Below, piece after piece: positions 26,615-34,384 of a DNA stretch of 64,000 nucleotides (positions within the stretch are counted from its first letter, which is position 1; each line of letters begins with the position of its first letter). The notes beneath the pieces are model-generated. The model saw nothing but the letters and a program-made list of their open reading frames with translations. It was not told where the DNA came from and made no database searches. The DNA comes from Chloroflexota bacterium (lineage in GTDB: Bacteria > Chloroflexota > Chloroflexia > Chloroflexales > Roseiflexaceae). Location of the stretch: the NCBI GenBank assembly GCA_013388755.1, contig JACAEQ010000012.1:22562-86561 (forward strand), written 5' to 3'. Position numbers and translations under genes: made by a program.

Positions 26615-27889
26615 TTACGCCAGCCGCATCAGGTGATAGTTCTTCCGCCCTTTGCGCAACACAATGAACTGACCATCAATGCTGTCATTCAGCGTCAGGC
26701 GACGCCCGGCATCGGCATGCTGAAGATTATTGACATAGATGCCGCCCCCTTCGATCGCACGTCGCGCATCACTCTTCGAGGTTGCAATGCCACAACGCAG
26801 CAGCGCATCAACCAGTGCCAGGCCATCTCCCTCCAGGTCGTGGCGCGGCACCGTTATAGACGGCACATCGTCGAAGATATCCTGCACATCACTGGCAGTC
26901 AGACTGCTCAACACACCACCGAACAGCGCCCGGGCCGCCTCTTCGGCGCGTGCCAGCGCTGCATCACCATGCACCAGGCGTGTGACCTCGCGCGCCAGGT
27001 GCAGTTGCGCGGCCCGGCGCTCCGGCTGCGCTGCCGTTTCCTGCTCCAGTCCCTGAATCTCGGCAGCGGTCAACGATGTGAAATACTTGAGGTAACGCAC
27101 CGCATCGGTATCGTCGGTGTTGTACCAGAACTGGTAGAAACGGTACGGCGATGTTCGTTGTGCATCGAGCCATACGGTACCTGTCTCGCTCTTGCCAAAC
27201 TTCGTGCCATCCGCCTTTGTCACCAGCGGGTACACGACGCCATAGGCTTTCTTGCCATGGACACGGCGGATTAACTCAATCCCCGCTGTAATGTTCCCCC
27301 ACTGATCACTGCCGCCGGCCTGCAACGTGCAGCCATGGTGCTCGAAAAGATAGGCGAAATCATAGGCCTGGAGCAACATATAGCTAAACTCGGTAAACGA
27401 GATTCCAGTTTCGCTGGACAGGCGCGAGCGCACTGAGTCTTTCGCCAGCATGTAGTTGACCGTCAGGTGCTTGCCGGTATCACGCAGGAAATCCATCAAC
27501 GACAGGCGCGTCAGCCAGTCGGCATTGTTGATCAACCTGGCAGGATTCGCCTGCGCATTAAAATCAATGAACCGGGCAAGCTGGCGTTTAATCGCCTCAA
27601 CATTCTCTTCGACCTGCGCTTTGCTCAGGAGCTGGCGTTCCTGTGTTCTGCCGCTCGGGTCGCCGATCAGGCCGGTGCCACCGCCCGCCAGCGCAATTGG
27701 CGTATGGCCGAAACGTTGAAAGCGGGCAAGCGTGAGCAGCGGCACCAGGTGGCCAATATGCAAGCTGCTGGCGCTGGGATCGAAGCCAATGTACAGCGTG
27801 ACATGCTCGCGTGTCAGCACCTCGGCGAGGCCATCGCTACTATCGTACAGCAGGCCACGCCAGTGGAGTTCATCCAGGATCGTTGCCAT
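26615..27889 (-). CDS. tyrS: Tyrosyl-tRNA synthetase
   Basis: Charges tRNA-Tyr; class I enzyme, 424 residues. HIGH motif is exact ([11 protein letters not shown], residues 44-47); the KMSKS loop appears as KFGKS (about residue 235), as in many bacterial Tyr[18 protein letters not shown] and GGSDQWGNI are family blocks. The C-terminal S4 RNA-binding domain starts near residue 355 ([30 protein letters not shown]). It has its own promoter. Confidence 0.96.
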   Translation of the reverse strand: MATILDELHWRGLLYDSSDGLAEVLTREHVTLYIGFDPSASSLHIGHLVPLLTLARFQRFGHTPIALAGGGTGLIGDPSGRTQERQLLSKAQVEENVEAIKRQLARFIDFNAQANPARLINNADWLTRLSLMDFLRDTGKHLTVNYMLAKDSVRSRLSSETGISFTEFSYMLLQAYDFAYLFEHHGCTLQAGGSDQWGNITAGIELIRRVHGKKAYGVVYPLVTKADGTKFGKSETGTVWLDAQRTSPYRFYQFWYNTDDTDAVRYLKYFTSLTAAEIQGLEQETAAQPERRAAQLHLAREVTRLVHGDAALARAEEAARALFGGVLSSLTASDVQDIFDDVPSITVPRHDLEGDGLALVDALLRCGIATSKSDARRAIEGGGIYVNNLQHADAGRRLTLNDSIDGQFIVLRKGRKNYHLMRLA

Positions 27890-27925
27890 AGATCATCATC
27901 CATACAGGTTTCGCGAATGCTTCAA

Positions 27926-27954
27926 AGCATACCAGTAATGCCGGTCGTCGTCAA
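27926..27954 (-). promoter_or_regulatory. Promoter of tyrS
   Basis: On the minus strand: TTGACG, a 17-bp spacer, TATGCT with TGG before it. The leader is about 30 bases, too short for a T-box. The rest of the gap 27955-28090 is without a visible gene. Confidence 0.65.
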
Positions 27955-28090
27955 AAGTAGGAAGGAGGGTATCTGTGCACGGTCGAGGGTTTTGGGGAGG
28001 CCCCCGAAATAGAGAACCGGCGGCTGGAAGGCTTGCGCCAGCGCCAGATCACGTCGCCCCGCCGGCGGAAAACACCATGTTCAGGGATGG

Positions 28091-28122
28091 GTGAACAGTG
28101 ATGACCAGGCGTCACTGTTCAC
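28091..28122. terminator. Hairpin with perfect 11-bp stem
   Basis: GTGAACAGTGA ... TCACTGTTCAC with a 10-base loop. GCTTTTCC follows on the plus strand. It lies 55 bases beyond the stop of the minus-strand gene at 28178 and probably ends that transcript or separates it from tyrS. Confidence 0.6.
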
Positions 28123-28177
28123 GCTTTTCCTCAGAATGGTTCTATTCCATCGGTGGGGTGTATCATCAATCTGTCGC

Positions 28178-28594
28178 TCACTGCCGCAACACAATCGGCA
28201 GGTAGAGAGAATAGGTGGAGGGCCGTACTTCTTCGACAACGATGTCGAGCTGATCGGCGGATCGTACCGCGATCCCTGGAAGCGGGCAGATCCACTGATC
28301 CGACGGCGAATCCGTCCGGCGGCAGGGAACATAACTCGCGCTGCTACGAACCACTCTGGCACGGATGGTGTAATTTCCGGCGGTTGCAGGTGTAAAGCGG
28401 AAGCGGACCGAGAGGAGCCGCGAAGGATCTGCCGGATCCAGCCCATACGAGATCCGATCGACGCGGTATCCTCCAGCATACGCCGGCAGGGAACTGGTGG
28501 CAGGGTTCAGGTGAGAGCGAACCACCCCCGCGCTAAGAAGTATGATGGCGGCGGCTGCACATATAGCAATGATATTCTGTGTCGCACCTCGCAT
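28178..28594 (-). CDS. Secreted protein ending in an LYLPIVLRQ tail
   Basis: 138 residues. Residues 1-26 form a signal peptide (MRGATQNIIAICAAAAIILLSAG). The middle looks like a small beta-sandwich (YRVDRISYGLDP...LLSVRFRFTP...NYTIRARVV) with one cysteine pair (VPCRRTDS...WICPLPG). The chain ends with TYSLYLPIVLRQ. Short C-terminal or linker motifs of the form (L/V)YLP(L/I)V.(R/K) are common in exported Chloroflexota proteins; I know of no assigned role. The second ATG of the pair at 28597/28594 is chosen for spacing from GGAG. The upstream gap (28595-28871) shows no further gene. Confidence 0.72.
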   Translation of the reverse strand: MRGATQNIIAICAAAAIILLSAGVVRSHLNPATSSLPAYAGGYRVDRISYGLDPADPSRLLSVRFRFTPATAGNYTIRARVVRSSASYVPCRRTDSPSDQWICPLPGIAVRSADQLDIVVEEVRPSTYSLYLPIVLRQ

Positions 28595-28871
28595 CATTGC
28601 TCCTTCAGGCCGCACAGCAACACCAGCCCGGCAATGGCGACCCGTTGACATATCGTACGAATGCCCGGGCAGGTCAGACAATCCACCAGCGGTCCTGTTT
28701 GCGGAGAGCTGCGAGGTATGGTGTCCAGCAGATCAGGTGGGATCGAAGTACTACGCCCTCACCGACGTACTTTCGGTGAATGAACATTCTCTCCAGGTCA
28801 CTGCTTCTGCCCTGGTATACCGCGTAGTCTCCTGTACATTAAGGGATGAATGAGCACAAGGAGGTGCTACG

Positions 28872-29363
28872 ATGACGTGTATCGAACGACTTGGCGCATT
28901 TCTGCGCGAGCACCACGTATCGTACACGACCTACCATCATCCCACCGCGTATACCGCTCACGATGTCGCCGCTTACGAACACGTTCCACCCCACACATTC
29001 GCGAAAGTTGTCATCGTGTTCATTGATGGGCACATGGCGATGCTCATGCTGCCCGCCGACACACGCGCTGACCTGGCACGCCTGACCGAGGCGATCGGTG
29101 CGCGCGAGATCTGCCTTGCTGACGAGCGTGAGTTTGCCACGGTCTTCACCGATTGCGAGCCCGGAGCCATGCCGCCGTTTGGCAACCTCTACGGCATGCC
29201 CGTCTACATGGATCGCGCGCTGACCGAATCTGAAACGATCATGTTCCAGGCGGGAACGCATCAAGATGCCATCAGCATGCGTTGCGACGACTTTATCCGG
29301 CTGGTGCGGCCGATTGTGACCGAGTTCGAGCGCGATGCCGGCATGCTGGCAGGGCGCTTCTGA
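28872..29363 (+). CDS. YbaK/ProX-type aminoacyl-tRNA deacylase
   Basis: 163 residues of the YbaK/EbsC/ProX fold, which hydrolyses mischarged tRNA in trans. Visible blocks: YTTYHHPTAYTAHDVAAYEHV at the N terminus, FAKVVIVFIDGHMAMLMLPA (with the conserved Lys), GAMPPFGNLYGMPVYMD, and TIMFQAGTHQDAISM near the end. The ProRS in this window lacks an editing domain, so Ala- or Cys-tRNA-Pro is a plausible target, but substrate choice cannot be read. AAGGAGG precedes the ATG. Dodecin follows after 38 bases, so they may share a transcript. Confidence 0.9.
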   Translation: MTCIERLGAFLREHHVSYTTYHHPTAYTAHDVAAYEHVPPHTFAKVVIVFIDGHMAMLMLPADTRADLARLTEAIGAREICLADEREFATVFTDCEPGAMPPFGNLYGMPVYMDRALTESETIMFQAGTHQDAISMRCDDFIRLVRPIVTEFERDAGMLAGRF

Positions 29364-29401
29364 ATCACAGTTAGCGGCATCTTTGAACAAAGGAGGGTAC
29401 C

Positions 29402-29617
29402 ATGTCCGAGAGCGTGTACAAGGTGATCGAGTTGGTTGGAACGAGCCACGAGTCGTGGGAGAAGGCGGCCGCCACCGCAATTGAAACAGCCTCGCACAGC
29501 CTGCGCGACCTGCGGGTCGGAGAAGTTGTCGCTATGGACATCCACCTGGAGGACGGCAAGACTATCATGTTCCGCACCAAACTGAAAGTATCCTTCAAGT
29601 ATCACGGCGACGACTAA
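29402..29617 (+). CDS. Dodecin (flavin-binding dodecamer)
   Basis: 71 residues, the whole family length. VYKVIELVGTSHESWEKAAATAIETASHSLRDL and the strand VKVSFKY-type end match dodecins, which assemble into hollow 12-mers that store or buffer flavins or CoA. The Trp of the ESWE segment corresponds to the residue that stacks on flavin. AAAGGAGG stands before the ATG. It ends 38 bases before a strong terminator. Confidence 0.93.
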   Translation: MSESVYKVIELVGTSHESWEKAAATAIETASHSLRDLRVGEVVAMDIHLEDGKTIMFRTKLKVSFKYHGDD

Positions 29618-29654
29618 TGGCAAGCAGTCGCCCGCCACCAGGGCGAGGCACTGT

Positions 29655-29683
29655 AGCGGTGTGCGGCTGAGCCGCACACCGCT
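29655..29683 (+). terminator. Terminator of the deacylase-dodecin unit
   Basis: AGCGGTGTGCGGC-TGA-GCCGCACACCGCT, a 13-bp perfect stem, followed by GCTTGTTG. Confidence 0.85.
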
Positions 29684-29783
29684 GCTTGTTGCGTTGAACA
29701 TCTCGCTGGTGATGCTGGAAGATGACTCAATTGTCACAGTTTGCCACACGAGGCGCCGGCAGGCTGGATGTTTCCCAGGAGTG

Positions 29784-29792
29784 TGCTACAAT
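29784..29792 (+). promoter_or_regulatory. Extended -10 promoter of the gene at 29875
   Basis: TGC-TACAAT, about 80 bases before the ATG. No clear -35. Confidence 0.5.
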
Positions 29793-29874
29793 AGAGACCT
29801 GATAAATACCTGACAAGCATGCATTGCCTGCTAAAATCGTGCCATGAATCGCACCCACAACAAGGGGTAGCCTC

Positions 29875-30114
29875 ATGTCTACTGCCGAGCTTGATGCATT
29901 GATTGACCGTCTACTCCCCCGCGTGCTCGCCGATCGCGATCTTGGCGACGGTCGCGTATTCACCCGGCTGCATCTGAGCCATCTCTGGGCTCTCAGCTGC
30001 CTCTACGCCGAGCGGTGTTATGATGAGAACCTCCTGGTCAGTCGTGTGACTGCGCGGCTACCGCGTCATGTGGCGGTTGGAGGTGATATCGGCGTAGCGC
30101 CGCCGATCAGGTAG
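29875..30114 (+). CDS. Small hypothetical protein (79 aa)
   Basis: Mostly helical in the first 60 residues (STAELDALIDRLLPRVLADRDLGDGRVFTRLHLSHLWALSCLYAERCYDENLL shortened here to its ends: STAELDALIDRL ... CYDENLL). Two cysteines, no membrane helix, no known family. AAGGGG precedes the ATG by seven bases and an extended -10 lies upstream, so it is probably real. Its last eight bases overlap the 3' end of the convergent sensor kinase gene. Confidence 0.55.
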   Translation: MSTAELDALIDRLLPRVLADRDLGDGRVFTRLHLSHLWALSCLYAERCYDENLLVSRVTARLPRHVAVGGDIGVAPPIR

Positions 30115-31567
30115 CGCCGATTTCTTCACACGACAATGCAACTGCGGGCAGCGCCACACACATGGCCGAACCTTCAAAGCTGGTACGTTCCAGCCAGATC
30201 TGACCACCAAGCGCTTCGATGTCGCGCCGCGCCAGGCTCAAGCCGAGCCCGGCGCCTGGCTTCTCTGCGAGTGCGCGTGTTCGCCGCCCACGGTAGAAGG
30301 CGTTGAACAGCAGATCGCGTTCATCAGCCGGAATGCCCGGCCCCTGATCCTCGACCGTAATGACGGCCAGGCCATCGCGAACCTGGGCGGCGAGGGTCAC
30401 CGTTCCCGCATCGCTGTAACGAATGGCATTGTCGATGACCTCATGCAGCGCACGCCGCAGTGTGGCGGCTTCACCCCACGCCGCCAGGCCCTCAGGCGAC
30501 TGAATGCGAAGGTGCAGCCCTTTCGCATGCGCCATGGGAGCAAACGCATCGGCGATCTCTTCCAGCAACGGCAGCAACTCAATGGATGCTGATGCCCGTC
30601 GTAAGCCTGCCGCCGGATCCTCAAGGTAGTGGTCCAGCAGCAACACTCGATCAGCCAGCACCTCGAGTTGCGCAATACTGCTGTGCACAACCTGGCTGAG
30701 CTCGCGTACCAGTTCGGGCTGCCGCGTGAGCAACTGGAGCGCCAGCGACAGGCTGGTCACCGGTGTGCGCAATTCGTGGCCCACATGCTCAATGAACTCA
30801 TCCTTGAGCTTGTCGAGCGCATGGAGTTGCGCGTTCAGGCGCGCAATTTCCGTGTAGGCGCGTGCGTTTTCCAGCGCGCTGGCCACCGCAGGTGCAAGCA
30901 TCACCAGCAGGCTGGTGACATGCCGTGGATAATCGCGCCGGTTGATCGGCGGGCCGCAGCCGTAGATACCAACCAGGCGATTGCTCACCCGCAGGGGGAT
31001 GACCAGGTGAACACCCTGGGACACAAACGGCGCCATCCATTCGGCGTCGGCGAGAGCAGGTATGCGTACATACTCGGTGCAGACTCGCACCTTGCTGGCA
31101 CTCGCACCCTGGGCGAGCAAGGTTGCTCCGGGTATGTGCGCGTCCTGGCCGATAGCGCTGAAGATGCGGTCATCAGGAGGTTCGAGCATCCAGAGAGTGG
31201 CGCCACGCAATCGCAACCGTTGCGGCAAGTCTTCCACCAGCAAGGTACGCAATGCTTCCGGCTCGATGGTACGGCTGAGCGCCGCGCCGAATTCGCGCAG
31301 TATCTCTTCGCTATCTTGCCAGCGCAGCCGTAGCATGCGATTACTGATCGCCACCAGCCGGCGCCGTAACGGGATGACCGCAACCGCCAGGCTGACCGAC
31401 GCGACCATATGGACGGTTGCCCGATCGCGCATCCCGAACCATGGCAAGACGACGAGACAGCCAAGATAGAGCATGGCCAGCAGCAACGCCGTGCTGACGT
31501 TCACCAGCACCATGCCCAGGAGCCGCGCACGTGAATCGGTGCCAACCAGCGTGGCATTGTCACCCAC
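30107..31567 (-). CDS. Membrane-anchored GAF-domain sensor histidine kinase
   Basis: 486 residues. Two N-terminal hydrophobic segments (about 18-42 and 52-66), a GAF-like sensory domain (about 90-225: GATLWMLEPPDDRIFSAIG...LVIPLRVSNRLVGIYGCG), then a HisKA domain with phosphoacceptor His264 in GHELRTPVTS. The HATPase domain has the N box HEVIDNAIRYSDAG, G1 box VEDQGPGIP and G2 box GAGLGLSL. No response regulator is adjacent, so it is an orphan kinase. I chose GTG 31567 because GGAG lies six bases upstream; an upstream TTG is possible. It lies 108 bases after the alcohol dehydrogenase and may be in the same operon. Confidence 0.9.
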   Translation of the reverse strand: MGDNATLVGTDSRARLLGMVLVNVSTALLLAMLYLGCLVVLPWFGMRDRATVHMVASVSLAVAVIPLRRRLVAISNRMLRLRWQDSEEILREFGAALSRTIEPEALRTLLVEDLPQRLRLRGATLWMLEPPDDRIFSAIGQDAHIPGATLLAQGASASKVRVCTEYVRIPALADAEWMAPFVSQGVHLVIPLRVSNRLVGIYGCGPPINRRDYPRHVTSLLVMLAPAVASALENARAYTEIARLNAQLHALDKLKDEFIEHVGHELRTPVTSLSLALQLLTRQPELVRELSQVVHSSIAQLEVLADRVLLLDHYLEDPAAGLRRASASIELLPLLEEIADAFAPMAHAKGLHLRIQSPEGLAAWGEAATLRRALHEVIDNAIRYSDAGTVTLAAQVRDGLAVITVEDQGPGIPADERDLLFNAFYRGRRTRALAEKPGAGLGLSLARRDIEALGGQIWLERTSFEGSAMCVALPAVALSCEEIGAT

Positions 31568-31675
31568 GGCTATCTCCAATGCGCAATCATTCGCATAGGA
31601 GATACCGCTACTATCGTGCTGCGGAGATACGTCGCCAGCAGGCGCCAGACGATCGTCCGGCCCGAGATTGCCGAT

Positions 31676-32842
31676 CTACCAGGCAGCACGAAGGAGAGCA
31701 AGTGCGTCGTCATACTCGACTGGACGTGGATTGCTCATGATCGCGCCATCCATCAGCGTGCCTTCCGCGAGGGCCGGCAGGGCATCCTGAGAAATACCGA
31801 CATCGCGCAGGCGGGTTGGCAGGCCGCAATCTTCCGCAAGCTTGGCAACTGCAGCTATTCCGTCAGCGATGACCGCCTCTTCAGGTCGCCCACCTGCGTT
31901 GACCCCCATGGCGCGGGCAATGCGCACAAGCCGGTTTGGCACAACTGCTGCATTGAAGCGCATGCCATGCGGCAGCATGATTGAGTTGGCCGTGCCGTGA
32001 TGAATGTGATGCGCCGCACCAACGGTGTGTGAAACAGCATGAACAATACCGGTATTGACGCCAATACCTGTGGTTGAGAATGCAATACCTGCGATCGTTG
32101 CTGCAACCAGCATCTGTCCGCGCGCTTCGAGGTCGTTGCCGCTATGGGTCGCCGCACGCAGATAGTTCGAGATCATATCAATCGCCTGCAATGCCAGACT
32201 GTCCGTGATCGGGTTGGCGCCGATGCCGACAAAGGTTTCGATTGCGTGGCTGAGTGCATCCATGCCGGTGGCGGCCGTCAGGCGCGGAGGCAGCGTGCGC
32301 GTCATTTCAGGATCAAGCACGGCCATCTCCGGGCCAATGTACGGGCTGACAAAGAACAGTTTTTGCTCCGACTGCTCATCACGAATGACGGCCACTGGCG
32401 TCACTTCGCTCCCGGTACCGGCCGTGGTCGGAATCGCAATCATCGGAAAGAGGGGACGATTGAGCAGGTTGGCGCCCTGGTAGTCGTAGAGCGTCCCCCC
32501 TTCCGTCAGGAGAATACGCATCGCCTTCGCCGTATCAAGCGCTGAGCCGCCACCGACCGCAACCAGAAGATCCGCCCCGGAATCGCGTACAGCGGCGGCG
32601 CCGCGTTCGACGGTCGCAACCGACGAGTCGGATGGCACGTCGGTGAACGTACCGACCACCGTCACTGCGCCCCCCAGGCCCTGGCGCACCCTGTCGAGCA
32701 AGCCGGCCTGTACAACACCAGGATCAGCCACCAGCAGGGCGCGAGACCGTCCGAGTTGAGCCACTTCATCGGCAAGTTCACCTGCCAGACCAGTTTTGTA
32801 GAGCAACCGCGTGCGCATCTGAAATTCAAAGAACTCGATCAT
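31676..32842 (-). CDS. Iron-containing alcohol dehydrogenase
   Basis: Group III NAD(P)-dependent dehydrogenase, 388 residues. Cofactor loop VAVGGGSALDTAKAM and the iron ligands are visible: Asp and His in TGMDALSHAIE, His in VHAVSHTVGA and His in HHIHHGTAN. The substrate (ethanol, butanol, 1,3-propanediol, lactaldehyde or other) cannot be told from sequence. Its ATG overlaps the stop of the CpXC gene (ATGA at 32839-32842), so the two are translated together. Confidence 0.93.
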   Translation of the reverse strand: MIEFFEFQMRTRLLYKTGLAGELADEVAQLGRSRALLVADPGVVQAGLLDRVRQGLGGAVTVVGTFTDVPSDSSVATVERGAAAVRDSGADLLVAVGGGSALDTAKAMRILLTEGGTLYDYQGANLLNRPLFPMIAIPTTAGTGSEVTPVAVIRDEQSEQKLFFVSPYIGPEMAVLDPEMTRTLPPRLTAATGMDALSHAIETFVGIGANPITDSLALQAIDMISNYLRAATHSGNDLEARGQMLVAATIAGIAFSTTGIGVNTGIVHAVSHTVGAAHHIHHGTANSIMLPHGMRFNAAVVPNRLVRIARAMGVNAGGRPEEAVIADGIAAVAKLAEDCGLPTRLRDVGISQDALPALAEGTLMDGAIMSNPRPVEYDDALALLRAAW

Positions 32843-34092
32843 AGCTCCTCCTGAAGGCCCTCACGAACACTACGGAGCATGGCGCGGCATTCAATGGCAT
32901 GTTCCGCCAGCGCGGCATCACCGCGCATACGGGCACCCGCCGCAAGTTCGAACAGTGCATCCTGCGCCGCTTCAGTAAGTAGTGCAGGATATTCGCCGAT
33001 CACAGCAAGGAGCATCTCGGCTGCATGACCCGCGCGGAGCAGCGCGTCGATCGCGCGCCCTAACTCATCGGCACTGGTGAGTTCGGCGCGCATCTGTGCC
33101 AGAGCGTCACGGTACGCCTCAATCAGTTGCGCAAGTCGCTCGTTGCCGTCATCAAGCGCATGATCCACCCGCCAGGCAAGCTCATCGTCAACCCAGGGCT
33201 CCAGCAACACAGGGTAATCACACACGGCATCATGCAGTGAGTCAGGCCCATCAGTAAGCAGCAACGCTTGATAGGCGGCCTCCGCGAGGTGCGGCATCGC
33301 GGGGGCAGTTGGTGGCGGCCTGACTGCCACGCCAGTGCCAATCATCCCATCCTCGCCGGTATGCACGCGCCTTGTACCGGCCTCGGCGCTCTGGCCGGCG
33401 CGCAAATCACGCAGCACGAGGCGCGCCTCAACCAGGGCGTGCGCCACGTCATGCTCACCCTGCGCGCGAGCGGTCACGATGAGTTGCTCAAACACCTCAT
33501 CGGCATGGATGGTCGTCACTTCCGGGCGCCGGGCGGCGATCGCGATCAGTTCGGCGGGCGTATCTGCGCTGAGCAATTCCTCAATGGCGGCAACGCCCGA
33601 TCCAGCCTCAGGAACCGGCAGAGATGGAGCGGCAGGCACAGGCGGCACACTCATCTGCTCCGGCGCGAGTGGCTCCTCTGGCAGGCGTGGTGCAAAGCGC
33701 CGCCCGCGACGCGCCATGGCGCGACGGACGCCATCCATGTCCACTTCCACCTGCACATCACCCAGGTACGGCTGGCGCGCCTCCTCAGGTAAGCTGCCAA
33801 TGAGGACATAGAGCAGCGCCTGGGCCTGTTCGCGCCAGAGATGCTCCGCCGCACCCGCAGGTGCAGCGAAATAGACCCTGCGCCCGCCGGGATCGTGAAT
33901 GAGCAGTGGCCCACCAGCCGTATCGCTGTAACGGCAGTTCGGGCAGGTCACGACATTCAGCGTTCCTTCCAGCAAGTTCTCAGCAAGATCCGGACGCTCA
34001 CCCGTATCGAGCAGCATCCAGATGGTCGCATCGAACTGCGTCGCACAGTTCGGGCATGTGAGCGGTGTCTGTTCTGCGTATGAGACCGGCAT
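32839..34092 (-). CDS. CpXC-domain protein
   Basis: 417 residues. The N-terminal domain (about 1-120) holds the two CPNC knuckles (LTCPNCATQFDATIW and VTCPNCRYSDTAGGPLLIHD) that define the CpXC family, a zinc-ribbon-like module of unknown role. A proline-rich linker follows (about 140-165), then a helical region, richer in Ala/Leu/Glu, that looks like repeat-type helical hairpins. ATG 34092 is chosen because TTGAAT-17-TATAAC lies directly upstream; the leader would then be only about seven bases and no Shine-Dalgarno is seen, so it may be a leaderless message. It is first in an operon with the alcohol dehydrogenase. Confidence 0.82.
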   Translation of the reverse strand: MPVSYAEQTPLTCPNCATQFDATIWMLLDTGERPDLAENLLEGTLNVVTCPNCRYSDTAGGPLLIHDPGGRRVYFAAPAGAAEHLWREQAQALLYVLIGSLPEEARQPYLGDVQVEVDMDGVRRAMARRGRRFAPRLPEEPLAPEQMSVPPVPAAPSLPVPEAGSGVAAIEELLSADTPAELIAIAARRPEVTTIHADEVFEQLIVTARAQGEHDVAHALVEARLVLRDLRAGQSAEAGTRRVHTGEDGMIGTGVAVRPPPTAPAMPHLAEAAYQALLLTDGPDSLHDAVCDYPVLLEPWVDDELAWRVDHALDDGNERLAQLIEAYRDALAQMRAELTSADELGRAIDALLRAGHAAEMLLAVIGEYPALLTEAAQDALFELAAGARMRGDAALAEHAIECRAMLRSVREGLQEEL

Positions 34093-34105
34093 GGCACTGA
34101 CACAG

Positions 34106-34134
34106 GTTATACCCGGTTGCATTCAGCCATTCAA
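34106..34134 (-). promoter_or_regulatory. Promoter of the CpXC-ADH operon
   Basis: On the minus strand: TTGAAT, a 17-bp spacer, TATAAC. The start site falls about seven bases before the ATG at 34092. Confidence 0.5.
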
Positions 34135-34246
34135 CGATCAGGAGCGACGACATGCACCCTTCGATATGCCGCTGCACGCCTCCTCAGGGTCCGGTCATTC
34201 CGTACGATCGAAGGCTACCCGGTATTGCAAAGAAGCCAGATGATGC

Positions 34247-34296
34247 ATTGATAGGCGACAGGCCTGCAGAAAAACGCTTGCCTGTCGCCTATCAAT
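34247..34296. repeat. 17-bp perfect inverted repeat, intergenic
   Basis: ATTGATAGGCGACAGGC (34247-34263) and its exact inverse (34280-34296) flank a 16-base loop. It lies about 90 bases beyond the fadD stop and 155 bases before the CpXC gene. No T run follows on either side. The remaining parts of 34135-34384 hold nothing I can name. Confidence 0.7.
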
Positions 34297-34384
34297 CGAG
34301 AGCCGTTGCACGAATGCCCGTTCCATCGTGGCACAGGCTCACGGCAGGCATCCGGACACCAACAACTGCGCGCCGGTATTGATA

